NCBI GenBank assembly: GCA_045594025.1
Contig: JAZNXS010000033.1
Span: forward strand, 67,941-131,940
Direction: 5' to 3'
DNA: 64,000 nt
From: Scatosoma sp045594025
Lineage (GTDB): Bacteria; Bacillota; Clostridia; Christensenellales; Borkfalkiaceae
The position numbers were made by a program, and so were the translations under genes. The notes beneath the pieces are model-generated. The model worked only from the letters and a program-made list of their open reading frames with translations. It ran no database searches and had not been told where the DNA came from. Positions 7,646-16,710 of the stretch are shown here, one piece after another (the first letter of the stretch is position 1; every line of letters starts with the position of its first letter).

Positions 7646-8137
7646 TCAAGTGAGATTTGCCCCCGCTTTAAAATGGTCGTACAACGGCGCGTACAATTCC
7701 CCCACGTACGTCGGTGCAACCTTATCTAAGAGGAAAGCTTCAAACAGCTCCTTCCCATCCGAATACGTTGTTTCGTAGTAATTTTTCACGATAAGCAAGC
7801 GTTCCTCATCAGACAAAGCGTAGTTAATAATGTAAGGTGCCTCCACGGTCTCTGTTCCATCCGGTCGCATAGAATAACGCAAGTAGAACAACAACCCCTC
7901 TCTAACAAGATTGACGTCCGCTTCGCAATCCTCTTCCAACGTAGCTTTGGTCAAATTAAACAATTCCGAATTAAACACCCCGTTCTTTATCAGCTTATCC
8001 TTTTCTTTTTGCAGGCGATCACGAAGCTGCCTTTCCAAATAATTCTTCTTACTTTGCGCCTCTCGAATTTCCGTAAGCTGTGCCGACGTCAAGGCGGCAT
8101 ACTGTTCATCCGTATAAGAAATAATATCGATAACCAT
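7646..8137 (-). CDS. Phage-module protein of unknown function
   Basis: 163 residues, ATG at 8137 after AAGGAGGTAAGT. No family recognised. Residues about 15-60 are highly charged and probably a coiled coil (LTEIREAQSKKNYLERQLRDRLQKEKDK, given here as positions only for the helix). The rest is mixed with many acidic and aromatic residues, including the segment LLFYLRYSMRP. It is the last gene of the phage head module, 10 bases after the stopper-like gene and just before a terminator, so a small virion or tail-interface protein is plausible. This is inference from position only. Confidence 0.6.
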   Translation of the reverse strand: MVIDIISYTDEQYAALTSAQLTEIREAQSKKNYLERQLRDRLQKEKDKLIKNGVFNSELFNLTKATLEEDCEADVNLVREGLLFYLRYSMRPDGTETVEAPYIINYALSDEERLLIVKNYYETTYSDGKELFEAFLLDKVAPTYVGELYAPLYDHFKAGANLT

Positions 8138-8147
8138 ACTTACCTCC

Positions 8148-9500
8148 TTAGTCCAAACACGTAAATTCCGCAGTCATGTTTTCGATTTTTGAACCGGCAG
8201 GACATGTAATGTTAAACGTAAAATCTGTCCCTTGCAACACTAGCGAAGCCTCCGCATAACCGTCTTCAAAATAGAATTCCAAAAACCTTGTTAGGCGTTC
8301 CCCCGTAACTTCCATGTAACAACTTCCAGAGCCCTTTAATCGAATCTTCCGTAACGTTTTTCGTCCCGCAACGCCAAAATCCGTTTTGGCTCCGTTGAAT
8401 GTAGCTTCTATACCGATGCCGCCATTTTCGTCCAGCCTTGCGATGGTATTGCCACCATCTTTAAACATGATTTTACCGCTATCCCCTAGACTTAACCCTT
8501 CCAGATCGTTCATATAATAGGCGTCTTCTCCGTCCTCATAGATAACGAGCGTCGTATACTTATTTGCAGCTTCCAAATAACGGAAATAGATTTTGTCGCC
8601 AAGGCTAGCCACCCCTTCCGCGCCCGTTTCCTGATAAGGTGTCTTTACAAATCCGTCGTAGATTCTTTCCGCTTTTACACCGTCAAAGCGAAAAACGCCA
8701 TCGGACGCCATGAAGTAGATTGCCTGATTGCCTACGCAAACGGTTTTATGGAAAATGCTACCGCCGCCGTAAGGAATCCTCTTCAACTTGAAATCCTTTG
8801 GAGAGCCAAAGTCTTGCAATTTCATAATTCCGTTTGGAAAGAACAGGTATAAGCTATCCCGAAATACTTTTATCGCGCCGATGTCGCTAGCCATTTCCGG
8901 AATACCGAGTGTACCTCCATCATGTAAAGACTGCGCAAACTGATAAATATTCTCCGGTTCGGAATACGCCAAAGTATGCGGCTTCACCCCAACAAACAGA
9001 CGGTGCTTGTAATATGCGCCACCACTCGAAGGGAAGTATAACCCCTTAAACTGTGTTAACGAACCGTCTCCATTGATCATTATTGCTTGCCTATCGCCGA
9101 ATACCGCCACACGTATGCTCTTTCCTTCCCCGACTCTGTCCCAAGTAGGAAACATTACTTTTGTGGCAACGCATAAAAACAGCGACGAGTCATTAGAAGC
9201 CACGTATACGTTCCCATACAAGTCTACTACACCTATGCGCTCCGTATAGGAATACTGTAACGAATCGTATGCTTTAACGATAAAAATGCCGATAACGTCA
9301 TCGATGTTGCAAGTCATATTTTTCGCCGTTGCCCATCGGTAACGGGTCCACTTCAACACGCCTTTCAATACGCCGCCACGGCAATCGCAATTATTTGCCT
9401 GCGTAGCCTTCAACACATTTTTTTGTCCCTTATCCATCACTGCAAAGTTCATCTTCACGCGATGAAAACGTTCCCTTCTTCCAACAACCTTTTTTCTCAT
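8148..9500 (-). CDS. Phage head-stabilisation / beta-propeller-like protein (P22 gp10-like position)
   Basis: 450 residues made of many short beta-strand-like repeats (IGVVDLYGNVYVASNDSS, GNQAIYFMASDGVFRFDGVK, YLFFPNGIMKLQ), as expected of a propeller. In P22-type podoviruses the gene after head-completion gp4 encodes gp10 (about 470 residues), a propeller that closes the packaged head. Size, fold impression and gene order fit, but no diagnostic motif was recognised, so the name rests on synteny. The start at 9500 is an ATG followed by a basic stretch MRKKVVGRRERF. It is 3 bases downstream of the gp4-like gene. Confidence 0.6.
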   Translation of the reverse strand: MRKKVVGRRERFHRVKMNFAVMDKGQKNVLKATQANNCDCRGGVLKGVLKWTRYRWATAKNMTCNIDDVIGIFIVKAYDSLQYSYTERIGVVDLYGNVYVASNDSSLFLCVATKVMFPTWDRVGEGKSIRVAVFGDRQAIMINGDGSLTQFKGLYFPSSGGAYYKHRLFVGVKPHTLAYSEPENIYQFAQSLHDGGTLGIPEMASDIGAIKVFRDSLYLFFPNGIMKLQDFGSPKDFKLKRIPYGGGSIFHKTVCVGNQAIYFMASDGVFRFDGVKAERIYDGFVKTPYQETGAEGVASLGDKIYFRYLEAANKYTTLVIYEDGEDAYYMNDLEGLSLGDSGKIMFKDGGNTIARLDENGGIGIEATFNGAKTDFGVAGRKTLRKIRLKGSGSCYMEVTGERLTRFLEFYFEDGYAEASLVLQGTDFTFNITCPAGSKIENMTAEFTCLD

Positions 9501-9503
9501 CGT

Positions 9504-10055
9504 TTACACCCACCTTCTCGAACTCAATCTTTGACAGGTACGCTTTTTGAAAACCGATTCCACCTCGGCTTTATATTTTTTATCCCATTCTGCCGCATCG
9601 TCATATCTTCCTACGATCAAACAATACTCTGCCAATATACCGTAAACGAGCACTCGATCAGGCATAAGCGACGAAAAATCGCTTTCCTCCTCCCAAGTTT
9701 TTTCCGACGGCGTGTACGTGTATGTTACGCTCATCGTACCTACTTTTGTTTTTAAGTATTTTGGATAGAGCGTATACTGAACAGGATCCCCGTTTTCATC
9801 TGTTACCCCGATGATTTTGACAGGAGAATTTTCAAAAGCAGAAAACTCCAAACGTCCCGTTGTCGTGCGTAACGTATCCTCTGCATAAAGCGGCAGATAA
9901 TTGAGCGCCAAGTTACATTCTACGGCATGGAAACAGCCTAACAGCAATTTCGCTTCGTGTTCTGCGTAATCTTCGCCGTCATCGATATATTCCATAATGC
10001 GCGTCTCCAGCTCTAGCACGCGCGCCGCCTGTAAAACAACTTCTCTCACAGTCAT
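9504..10055 (-). CDS. Phage head-completion/adaptor protein (gp4-like position)
   Basis: 183 residues from the ATG at 10055, preceded by AAGGAGGTTAAGATT; a longer reading to 10088 lacks a ribosome site. The helical N-terminal half, MTVREVVLQAARVLEL then CFHAVECNLALNYLPL, a central beta part (VKIIGVTDENGDPVQYTLYPKYL) and a C-terminal helix rich in charged residues resemble portal adaptor proteins. It lies between the major capsid gene and the propeller-like gene, the position of gp4 in P22-like phages. The call is moderate, based on order and size. Confidence 0.6.
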   Translation of the reverse strand: MTVREVVLQAARVLELETRIMEYIDDGEDYAEHEAKLLLGCFHAVECNLALNYLPLYAEDTLRTTTGRLEFSAFENSPVKIIGVTDENGDPVQYTLYPKYLKTKVGTMSVTYTYTPSEKTWEEESDFSSLMPDRVLVYGILAEYCLIVGRYDDAAEWDKKYKAEVESVFKKRTCQRLSSRRWV

Positions 10056-10080
10056 AATCTTAACCTCCTTAAAATGTAAC

Positions 10081-10111
10081 GCGCCCATGCGTTAAACACG
10101 TACATGGGCGC
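10081..10111. promoter_or_regulatory. Strong stem-loop between capsid and head-completion genes
   Basis: GCGCCCATG (10081-10089) pairs perfectly with CATGGGCGC (10103-10111) across a 13-base loop. No U-run follows on the minus strand, so it may lower downstream expression relative to capsid, or stabilise the capsid mRNA 3' end. Confidence 0.65.
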
Positions 10112-10148
10112 TTCATTTGCAATTCAAGCGGTATGATACCGCTGTATT

Positions 10149-11312
10149 TTACGCCTCGGTGATTCCTTTAATGACGCCCTGACCGCAAGGTCTTTCGCAC
10201 ATAAGTTCAGCGTATTTCACAAGCGTAGCCGTATACACAGGCTTACCGGGTACTTGCTTGAGAATTTTGCCGTCTTCGCCCTCTAACCACTGCCAATCGC
10301 AAAGCTGGTGCAGCTTGAAATCGTCCGTGTTGAGCAAGTACATCGTACCTGCAGGGCAGAAGCGATCCGCAATAATAGGAATACCGGCAAAATTCATCGC
10401 CATAAAGCCGCCTTCAATTTCCATCGTGGGCAGCATCGTCTTATACTGCTTGTAATATTCTGCCAACGCGCGTCTTACACCCCACGAGCAAACGATAAAG
10501 TTTACTTTACTGCCCGATTGTTCTTCGATGGTATCGATAGCGGTTTGAATGATATTTTCAGAGATTGCACCTACGCCTTCATTTACATAGGGTTTCATAA
10601 CGCTCTTACTTCTATCCACGCCATAGATAGCATTATCCGAGAAGATTGCGCCAAGACCCGTCAACTCGTTTCCAAGCGAGCCTTGAATACATACCCAGCA
10701 ATTTTCCGTAATCCCGGCGGAATCCAAATTATCCCCTGCTACTACGATATACTTTTCAGCCATATTGACCGCCGTAATTTTACGAGGTTCAATATCAATC
10801 GCATCACCGCTGTTGGTACAGAAGGAAACCTTCATACCTTCCACAAGCCCTGCCACCGTTCTCAAACCGATCGTCGTACCGCTATAGCTGGTGATTTGTG
10901 CAAACTTACCGTTGCCATCGCCGTAAAGCATTCTACCGAGGTTGAATGCAGAACTCTTCACGAGGGACTGCATTTCATCGTTGAGCAAGTTCACAAATGC
11001 GCCCTCGCTGTTTGCGGAAGAACGAATCGCCTTATCAGAGATTTCAATCGTACCGTAAAGATTTTTAAGGGTAGAAGTGAACTGTACAAATTCGCTTTCG
11101 GAAGCGGAAGGAAGCGCGCCCGTTTCCGTACCTGCGCCGATACCGCCGCTAACGCCTACGCGCACCGCTTTCTTTACGTCTTTACCGACTACGTTTGCGC
11201 TGGTGCGCTGAATTTTTGCAAGCAAAGGATTGATTTTCATATCCAAAGAATCCTTAACTGCGTCCAAATAAAAAGATTTCAATACATTATCTGCCGTTTG
11301 AAGTGTTACCAT
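10149..11312 (-). CDS. Phage major capsid protein (HK97-fold, P22 coat-like)
   Basis: 387 residues. The pattern is that of HK97-fold coat proteins: an N-terminal helix (TADNVLKSFYLDAVKDSLDMK), the E-loop and P-domain region (VRVGVSGGIGAGTETGALP, STLKNLYGTIEISDKAIRSS), and an A-domain with VNFIVCSWGVRRALAEYYKQYK and FAGIPIIADRFCPAGTMYLLNTDDFKL. It follows the scaffold gene by 6 bases and has AAGGAG before its ATG. The order scaffold-coat-gp4-gp10 resembles P22-type podoviruses. The ORF is uninterrupted. Confidence 0.88.
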   Translation of the reverse strand: MVTLQTADNVLKSFYLDAVKDSLDMKINPLLAKIQRTSANVVGKDVKKAVRVGVSGGIGAGTETGALPSASESEFVQFTSTLKNLYGTIEISDKAIRSSANSEGAFVNLLNDEMQSLVKSSAFNLGRMLYGDGNGKFAQITSYSGTTIGLRTVAGLVEGMKVSFCTNSGDAIDIEPRKITAVNMAEKYIVVAGDNLDSAGITENCWVCIQGSLGNELTGLGAIFSDNAIYGVDRSKSVMKPYVNEGVGAISENIIQTAIDTIEEQSGSKVNFIVCSWGVRRALAEYYKQYKTMLPTMEIEGGFMAMNFAGIPIIADRFCPAGTMYLLNTDDFKLHQLCDWQWLEGEDGKILKQVPGKPVYTATLVKYAELMCERPCGQGVIKGITEA

Positions 11313-11318
11313 ATTTTT

Positions 11319-12080
11319 TTACTCCTTAATTTTTTGTTGTTTAAAATATTGCAATGCCATATCGCCGGCGCTGACAATATTTTTTGCTCTTTGCGGAGGC
11401 GTAACCATCGCGCCTGTGCCTCCTACCATTAACGGCGCGCCTACTTTTCCGATGGAGGCGAGATATTCGCCAATAATTCGAAGCCGTAAAGCTTCGTCGC
11501 CGCAGACCTGCTTGTAGAGCTCTTCCGACGAAAGAGTAACGCCTTCGCCCATCGCGACAGACTGCGCCATTCCCTCTTTTTCTTCCGTTTCTTTTCCGTC
11601 CTCCAAGCCTTCCTTAACAGAATCCGCCGCCACGCTGGATGCGTACACGGCCCCCTCGTTTTCCATGTTTTGGCGATTAACCGCCGCATCCTCCAAGGGC
11701 CTTTCTTCGATGGGTTCTGCCATCGCGGTTTTTGATTCTCCCGATCCGATCTCTTCAGTCGTTGCTAAAAATTCGTCGAACCGTTTCGCCTCTTTTTTTC
11801 TCGCCAACGCATTTTTTCGAAGCTTTTCCGCCCCTGTATACGCCGCGCCGTTCTCTGCAGAATTTTCCGTCTTTCTTTCCAGTTCTTTGAGTCGCTGGCT
11901 TCGTCTTGTAAACTCTGCCTGCAAAGCCTCGTATGCCCTCGCAAGGGCGTCTACGTCTTTAAATTTCCCCGGTATCGAACAGTCCTTTTTCTCGGCGTCG
12001 TTCCGACCTTCGCCGACGTTGCTTACCGCTATAGTTGACTCCGCCGGGGTGGTTTCTTCGTAAACGTTATCCTCATTCAT
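11319..12080 (-). CDS. Phage capsid scaffolding protein
   Basis: 253 residues, acidic and mostly helical. A segment GKFKDVDALARAYEALQAEF followed by TRRSQRLKELE (about residues 38-70) is the typical start of a phage scaffold, which templates procapsid assembly and then leaves. The middle is rich in Glu, Ala and Lys and probably disordered. The C-terminus is a small basic helix (SAGDMALQYFKQQKIKE), like the coat-binding helix of P22 scaffold. It sits between portal and coat genes. Confidence 0.78.
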   Translation of the reverse strand: MNEDNVYEETTPAESTIAVSNVGEGRNDAEKKDCSIPGKFKDVDALARAYEALQAEFTRRSQRLKELERKTENSAENGAAYTGAEKLRKNALARKKEAKRFDEFLATTEEIGSGESKTAMAEPIEERPLEDAAVNRQNMENEGAVYASSVAADSVKEGLEDGKETEEKEGMAQSVAMGEGVTLSSEELYKQVCGDEALRLRIIGEYLASIGKVGAPLMVGGTGAMVTPPQRAKNIVSAGDMALQYFKQQKIKE

Positions 12081-12093
12081 ATTCCTATTCCTC

Positions 12094-14007
12094 CTATTCT
12101 ACGATGGGCGCAGTGAAGACCTCCCCCGTCTGCTCCGCCCTTTTCATTTTTTTATGCCATTCCATATGTTGTACAAACCGTGCTTTCAAAACGTCCTTAT
12201 CATGGTAGCGTTTAAATTCAGCCGACAGCAAAAATCTGGTATGCTCGTTGATATGCAAATCATGGTCGTCAAATACGTCCGGTTGCATACATGCTCCCTT
12301 CATTTCCAAATTTTCCTCGCCTGCCTTTGCGATATGCAACGCGGAAATATCCCTTGCGTTTTCATAGCTACCGAAGCCGAACGCCTCCAAAATGCGGTTC
12401 TTATTTTCCGTGGTCAGTTTCCCGTCCTCATCCGTAAGCAAGCCCGCCTGATACAAACGAAGCAGCGTCTCCTTTTTCTGCTCAGGGCTCACCGTTTCCT
12501 TGGATTCGAACTGCAAATCATTGACGTCCAAGCTGGATGCGTTAAAATAATGGATTTGCGTTTTTTTATTTTCCCCCGTCAACGTCATCAATCTTGCCGT
12601 TCCTGCAAACTGGCGATACAGTCTTAAAATCTGTCTACCCACCTCTTTCAACGCGCGTTCAATGCTGGTTGTCGTTGCCGTCAACCTCGAATCGTCTTGG
12701 GACAAAAGCAGTTGTAAACCCGTCGCGCTCGTTACGCGCATGGGCGTGGAATTTTGCGAAAGCTCGCTCACCCCTGACACCATAGCGAATTCCTTTTCCA
12801 ACCATTCTTCCTCGTCCTTAAACTCGGAGGGAATACTGCCGCAATCCAGCATTTCAGGCGCTTTCCCACCCTGTCTGTAGATGAGCACCTTCCCAGGCAA
12901 TAAACCTTCCTCGCTGAGCTCGTCCGTATCGATCGAACCGTCCTCCACCGTCAACACACCCATGGACAATCGGTTCAAAAATTCATGTTTGCGATTACGT
13001 ACGGCATTGTATGCACGCTGAATGGGGATTAAACGATCGATGACGCTGCTTCCAAAGAACGCGCCGGGCAAGCGCAAGCAATCCTGTTTTACGAAGGGGA
13101 ATCCTCTTTCGTTTCTTTCGCCGTTGATAAATGGCAATTCTCCTTGATAAAGGAGGGTATCCCCTGCAACAATTTCCAACTTCCCGTTCGGCGCGTCCGC
13201 GCTCGGTTTCGTATACCTTTCGATAAGAATTTCCCCATCCTTGAGATCGGTAAAGTTCATACCGATTTTCTGCAAGGGCAACTTTGCCGCCGAGGGCTCG
13301 CTGTAGCCCTGCAAGCCAGATAAATTACTCCCCTTTACCGTCACCCCGAAACGTTCTTGAATATAGCTGACGGGAACCGCTTTTGCATGAATCAAACTAT
13401 GTATACCGTCAAAGTCCTCCGCGTCCAAACGATCGGGGAAAATTTCAAACGGCGACACCGCACTAACCTGTACTTCCCCCTCATAAACGGGGTTATTATC
13501 ACCGTCAACGGCTACCTGCCTACCTCCTTTCTCATCCCAACCGATTTTAAAGAAGGCGCTTCCGCACGTTTCCGACCACATGGTCACACGGGAGGAAACC
13601 TCGTTCAGATTGATACGATCCTGCACGTAGCGCAGTACGCCCGTAGCCAGCTTCGCCGCCTTCACGTCCCCATCCTCATCAGAGAATGCGCGCACCGTGA
13701 GCTCCGGCTTTAAGCGTTCGAGCTTTGCCAATCGAGAATCCACGGTAGGGGCGATATGATTGAATACCCTGCGCGATTGCCAATAAAATTGCGGATCTTC
13801 CTCCACGACGCCGCCATAGGGCGAAATATCACAATACTGATTTCCGCTGAAAAAGTTGATGTTAAGCACCCAACCGTTTTCCACCGCCCGTCTATCCTCG
13901 CGTCTTTGCAGGAAGTCCTGCGTCACGTCCGCAACGATTTTCTCATTTTCCCTCTCCTTTTGCTTTGCCAGCAATTCTTGTTCGGGATTCATTTCTTCAT
14001 ACTTCAT
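12094..14007 (-). CDS. Phage portal protein (P22-like)
   Basis: 637 residues, close to the large portals of P22-like phages and bigger than most siphovirus portals. It has a charged N-terminus, then NFFSGNQYCDISPYGG, QSRRVFNHIAPTVDSRLAKLERLKP, MWSETCGSAFFKIGWD and AVSPFEIFPDRLDAEDFDGI, a pattern common to this portal class. Further on are FFGSSVIDRLIPIQRAYNAVRN and TSATGLQLLLSQDDSRL. Twelve subunits would form the DNA entry channel at one vertex. The ATG at 14007 follows AGGAGGAAAGC. Ten bases separate it from the small-terminase-like gene. Confidence 0.88.
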   Translation of the reverse strand: MKYEEMNPEQELLAKQKERENEKIVADVTQDFLQRREDRRAVENGWVLNINFFSGNQYCDISPYGGVVEEDPQFYWQSRRVFNHIAPTVDSRLAKLERLKPELTVRAFSDEDGDVKAAKLATGVLRYVQDRINLNEVSSRVTMWSETCGSAFFKIGWDEKGGRQVAVDGDNNPVYEGEVQVSAVSPFEIFPDRLDAEDFDGIHSLIHAKAVPVSYIQERFGVTVKGSNLSGLQGYSEPSAAKLPLQKIGMNFTDLKDGEILIERYTKPSADAPNGKLEIVAGDTLLYQGELPFINGERNERGFPFVKQDCLRLPGAFFGSSVIDRLIPIQRAYNAVRNRKHEFLNRLSMGVLTVEDGSIDTDELSEEGLLPGKVLIYRQGGKAPEMLDCGSIPSEFKDEEEWLEKEFAMVSGVSELSQNSTPMRVTSATGLQLLLSQDDSRLTATTTSIERALKEVGRQILRLYRQFAGTARLMTLTGENKKTQIHYFNASSLDVNDLQFESKETVSPEQKKETLLRLYQAGLLTDEDGKLTTENKNRILEAFGFGSYENARDISALHIAKAGEENLEMKGACMQPDVFDDHDLHINEHTRFLLSAEFKRYHDKDVLKARFVQHMEWHKKMKRAEQTGEVFTAPIVE

Positions 14008-14016
14008 GCTTTCCTC

Positions 14017-14400
14017 CTATTTTTCACTCTTAGCCGCGGTTTTTGCACTCTTTTTCGCAGTCTTTTTTGCCGTTTTTTTCGTTGTTTTTTTCGCCGTCGT
14101 TGTTTTTGCGGCGCTCTTTGCTTTCGGCTTTACTGCCTGCAGTTCTTCTAAAAGCCGCTGCCTTTCTTTTTCCAAATCCTCATCCGACCATTCTCCAAAA
14201 CCGTCGCTCTGTTTCGTATCGAGCAACAGCTGAACGGCTTTGAGGTCGGGCGGCACGTCCTTTTTGATTTTTTTACGTTTGGTCAGTTTTAACGCGCCGT
14301 CCACCTCCGCATACTCCTCGGTGACCTCCGCCACCTGATACCCAAGCGCCACTTTCAATAGCGCTTCTCCGATTTTTTCTTCCTTTTTCTTTTCTCCCAT
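14017..14400 (-). CDS. Terminase small-subunit-like protein with histone H1-like tail
   Basis: 127 residues. The core LLKVALGYQVAEVTEEYAEV...LKLTKRKKIKKDVPPDLKAVQLLLDTKQ matches the C-terminal part of many phage small terminases (the GYEVEE..TEY...PPD..A motif). The N-terminal DNA-binding helix-turn-helix seems absent. The last 35 residues are nearly only Lys, Ala and Thr (AKKTTKKTAKKTAKKSAKT), like bacterial histone H1-type tails, and could bind DNA instead. It overlaps almost directly with the large terminase gene (3-base gap). An accessory DNA-binding protein is the alternative. Confidence 0.65.
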   Translation of the reverse strand: MGEKKKEEKIGEALLKVALGYQVAEVTEEYAEVDGALKLTKRKKIKKDVPPDLKAVQLLLDTKQSDGFGEWSDEDLEKERQRLLEELQAVKPKAKSAAKTTTAKKTTKKTAKKTAKKSAKTAAKSEK

Positions 14401-14402
14401 AC

Positions 14403-15848
14403 CTACAAACCTATCCTTCCCCTCTTTAATTGTCTCGCCAGCCTTTCCTTATCCTTTTGAATTTCCGTTTTTTGTGGCGGAGCAGGCGTTTTCTTCGGCC
14501 TCGTCATCAAGTAATAGCGCATTTCATCCAAGCTATGATCGTCCGTCTTCCGCGGCACGTCGCCGCTGCCCCAGTAATACCCCTTGAGTTCCTTGATGAG
14601 ATTGACACAGTTTTTGAATATGTAAATATTCGGTAATCCATTTTCCCGTTTGAGATAGCTCTTTACCCTTGCAATCCCAGAAAACAAATCTTTTTCCACG
14701 TCGGGATTGACCAAAATTCCCCGTTCGTAAAAGAGTTCCACCACGCTTTTAACCGAACCCAAAGTTCTCTGCTTCGCGGCGCTATCGATGAGTGCACAAA
14801 TACGGCCCCTGCTATCGGTATGCCAATCGATTTTTTTACAGATTTCCTTGATGGCAGCCGCATGGTAATCGATATCCCTGCCCGCCTCGTAATGTTCGTA
14901 TATCACGTACACGTTATCATCGAAATCCACGGCATACCAATGCGCGGAAAGCGGATTATTTAAGCCTGGGTCAATGGAGATATTATCCTGCCATTCCTTG
15001 GGAATGGGAAATGGATCGACAACGTGTACCTGCTCGTCAAATTCAGGATACACGAGCCCTGCCGCCGCCGAAGCGAACCTACCGTACCGCCGCGATTGCA
15101 GCGTCCTTTCGTCCATACTTGCCGTCAAAGAGAGCACCTCATCCTTATCCAGATATGGGTTATCGCTCCATTCCATGAACTCATACCACACCTCGCCATC
15201 ATTCCGTCGATTGAGAAAGATTTCGTTATAGACGAAAGTCAAGCCCTTTAGCGGCGTCATCGTCCCAAATAAATCTCCCTTTCGATCGAGGACGCGCATA
15301 CGGCATTCCGCATAGACGTCTTCGGGCGGTTCTTCATCAAACCAGACAAAGTCCAAAGACGCGCCCTGAAATTTCTCTCTACCCTGATCGCAGCTTTTAA
15401 ATCCGATCACCGAAGTTCCGCCAAACACGTTTTTAACGCGGATGAAATCGATGATACCGTGCTCCGGCGAATCCTTTCTACCGCTGAGCATCACAATATC
15501 CTCTATCCAATCCCGTCTAAGGTAGTGCAGAATTTTCTTTTGCGCAACATCACGTTGCACCTGTTGCGACAGCGAAACCACCCAACCGCAAACCTCCTGA
15601 CGATTTTTTCGATACGGATGGATTCCCCTTGCCATATACACGCACTCTACCGCACCGCATTCCGTCTTTCCCGAACGATTTCCGCCGAACACCCAACGGT
15701 TGCGTTTCAAACAGCGATGAAAGGCGAGCTGTTTTTCATGTTTTTTCTCTCCTGCGTTATATTCGGACAGCGGATGCCGCTTTCTTTTTTGTATTTCTTC
15801 CTCTACCAAACGCAGCTTTTCTACAATTTCTCTCATATTCACCGCCAA
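14403..15848 (-). CDS. terL: Phage terminase large subunit
   Basis: 481 residues from a TTG at 15848, which lies 11 bases after GAGGAGG; TTG at 15869 and ATG at 15836 are alternatives. ATPase domain: Walker A FGGNRSGKTE near residue 55, Walker B FVWFDEEPPEDVYAE. Nuclease domain: NISIDPGLNNPLSAHWYAVD, CALIDSAAKQ and the late acidic site HSLDEMRYYLM. It packages DNA into the procapsid through the portal. It is the first gene of the minus-strand head block, divergent from the gene at 15921. No clear consensus promoter was found in front of it. Confidence 0.93.
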   Translation of the reverse strand: MAVNMREIVEKLRLVEEEIQKRKRHPLSEYNAGEKKHEKQLAFHRCLKRNRWVFGGNRSGKTECGAVECVYMARGIHPYRKNRQEVCGWVVSLSQQVQRDVAQKKILHYLRRDWIEDIVMLSGRKDSPEHGIIDFIRVKNVFGGTSVIGFKSCDQGREKFQGASLDFVWFDEEPPEDVYAECRMRVLDRKGDLFGTMTPLKGLTFVYNEIFLNRRNDGEVWYEFMEWSDNPYLDKDEVLSLTASMDERTLQSRRYGRFASAAAGLVYPEFDEQVHVVDPFPIPKEWQDNISIDPGLNNPLSAHWYAVDFDDNVYVIYEHYEAGRDIDYHAAAIKEICKKIDWHTDSRGRICALIDSAAKQRTLGSVKSVVELFYERGILVNPDVEKDLFSGIARVKSYLKRENGLPNIYIFKNCVNLIKELKGYYWGSGDVPRKTDDHSLDEMRYYLMTRPKKTPAPPQKTEIQKDKERLARQLKRGRIGL

Positions 15849-15920
15849 ATAGCCAAAAACCTCCTCCAATTCCGCCCTATAATTGTATAAAATTCATAAC
15901 TTCACAACGATAAAGCAACC

Positions 15921-16688
15921 ATGAAACGATTTTTCCTATGGGCATTTTCGCCCCTTTTCATTTTGATAACGATATTTTCGACGTTCACGCCCCACCCTGT
16001 CAACGTCCTTTCTTCGCGTACTCCAATCGTAGCGAACGCCTCTACCCTCTCGCCCAGCGCAGGAGACTATGCCTGCATTTTGGATAGCGATACTTTTTTC
16101 TATTCTGCCGCCGACGAGCGACGCGGACTTTTCCTTTTGCCCAAAAGCTATTACGTGCGCCTGATCGAATACCGAAACGACTTTTGCAAAATCGAATACG
16201 GCAAGGACGACAGCGGTGCTAAGCGTCTTGTCGGGTACGCCAAAACCGAACAGCTCACCTTTGTGGACTACGTACCCGTTCGTCCGTATCTATATTACGT
16301 ATTCGACGTCCGCTACACGATTGACGGCGCGGAGGGAAACGGTTCCCCTTTCTTAAACGAAATCACGATGTCCTGCGTGTATTACGGCGACTACCTAATC
16401 GGCTCGGAGACCTACTGTTACGTCCTCCGAGAGGATGAATTTGGGTATATTCCAAAGCCTACTAGCCTCACCTATGAAGAAAATACGGAATACGCCGATT
16501 ATTTGGCGGCGCAAACGCCGAAAGAGGACGTAACGACGGAAGAACAAAGCCCCACGACGGAAACAAGCTCTCCCGCGCAGATTGCCATACTCATTATCAT
16601 CTGTCTGCTTGTCCCCATACTTGCCGCGCTCGTATTAAAGCCCTCGCGCCGTCCGCAGTATAGAGACGACGACGTATTTTCCTATTGA
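15921..16688 (+). CDS. Secreted SH3-like protein with C-terminal membrane anchor
   Basis: 255 residues. A signal peptide (about 1-40, MKRFFLWAFSPLFILITIFS) is followed by one or two SH3b-like beta modules (LPKSYYVRLIEYRNDFCKIEYG and a second ending DEFGYIPKP), a Thr/Ser/Glu-rich linker, a transmembrane helix (IAILIIICLLVPILAALVL) and a short basic cytoplasmic tail. The layout repeats that of the C-terminus of the 801-residue protein at 17832, which also shares FLNE and GYIPxP. It points opposite to the phage genes around it, so it is probably a host cell-envelope gene. No good ribosome site precedes the ATG. The function is unknown. Confidence 0.75.
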   Translation: MKRFFLWAFSPLFILITIFSTFTPHPVNVLSSRTPIVANASTLSPSAGDYACILDSDTFFYSAADERRGLFLLPKSYYVRLIEYRNDFCKIEYGKDDSGAKRLVGYAKTEQLTFVDYVPVRPYLYYVFDVRYTIDGAEGNGSPFLNEITMSCVYYGDYLIGSETYCYVLREDEFGYIPKPTSLTYEENTEYADYLAAQTPKEDVTTEEQSPTTETSSPAQIAILIIICLLVPILAALVLKPSRRPQYRDDDVFSY

Positions 16689-16710
16689 CGAATCGGGCAA
16701 GAACCAGCAA

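Noticed and set aside
10308..11432. 374-codon plus-strand ORF
   Set aside because: Antisense to the major capsid gene, with no recognisable domain.
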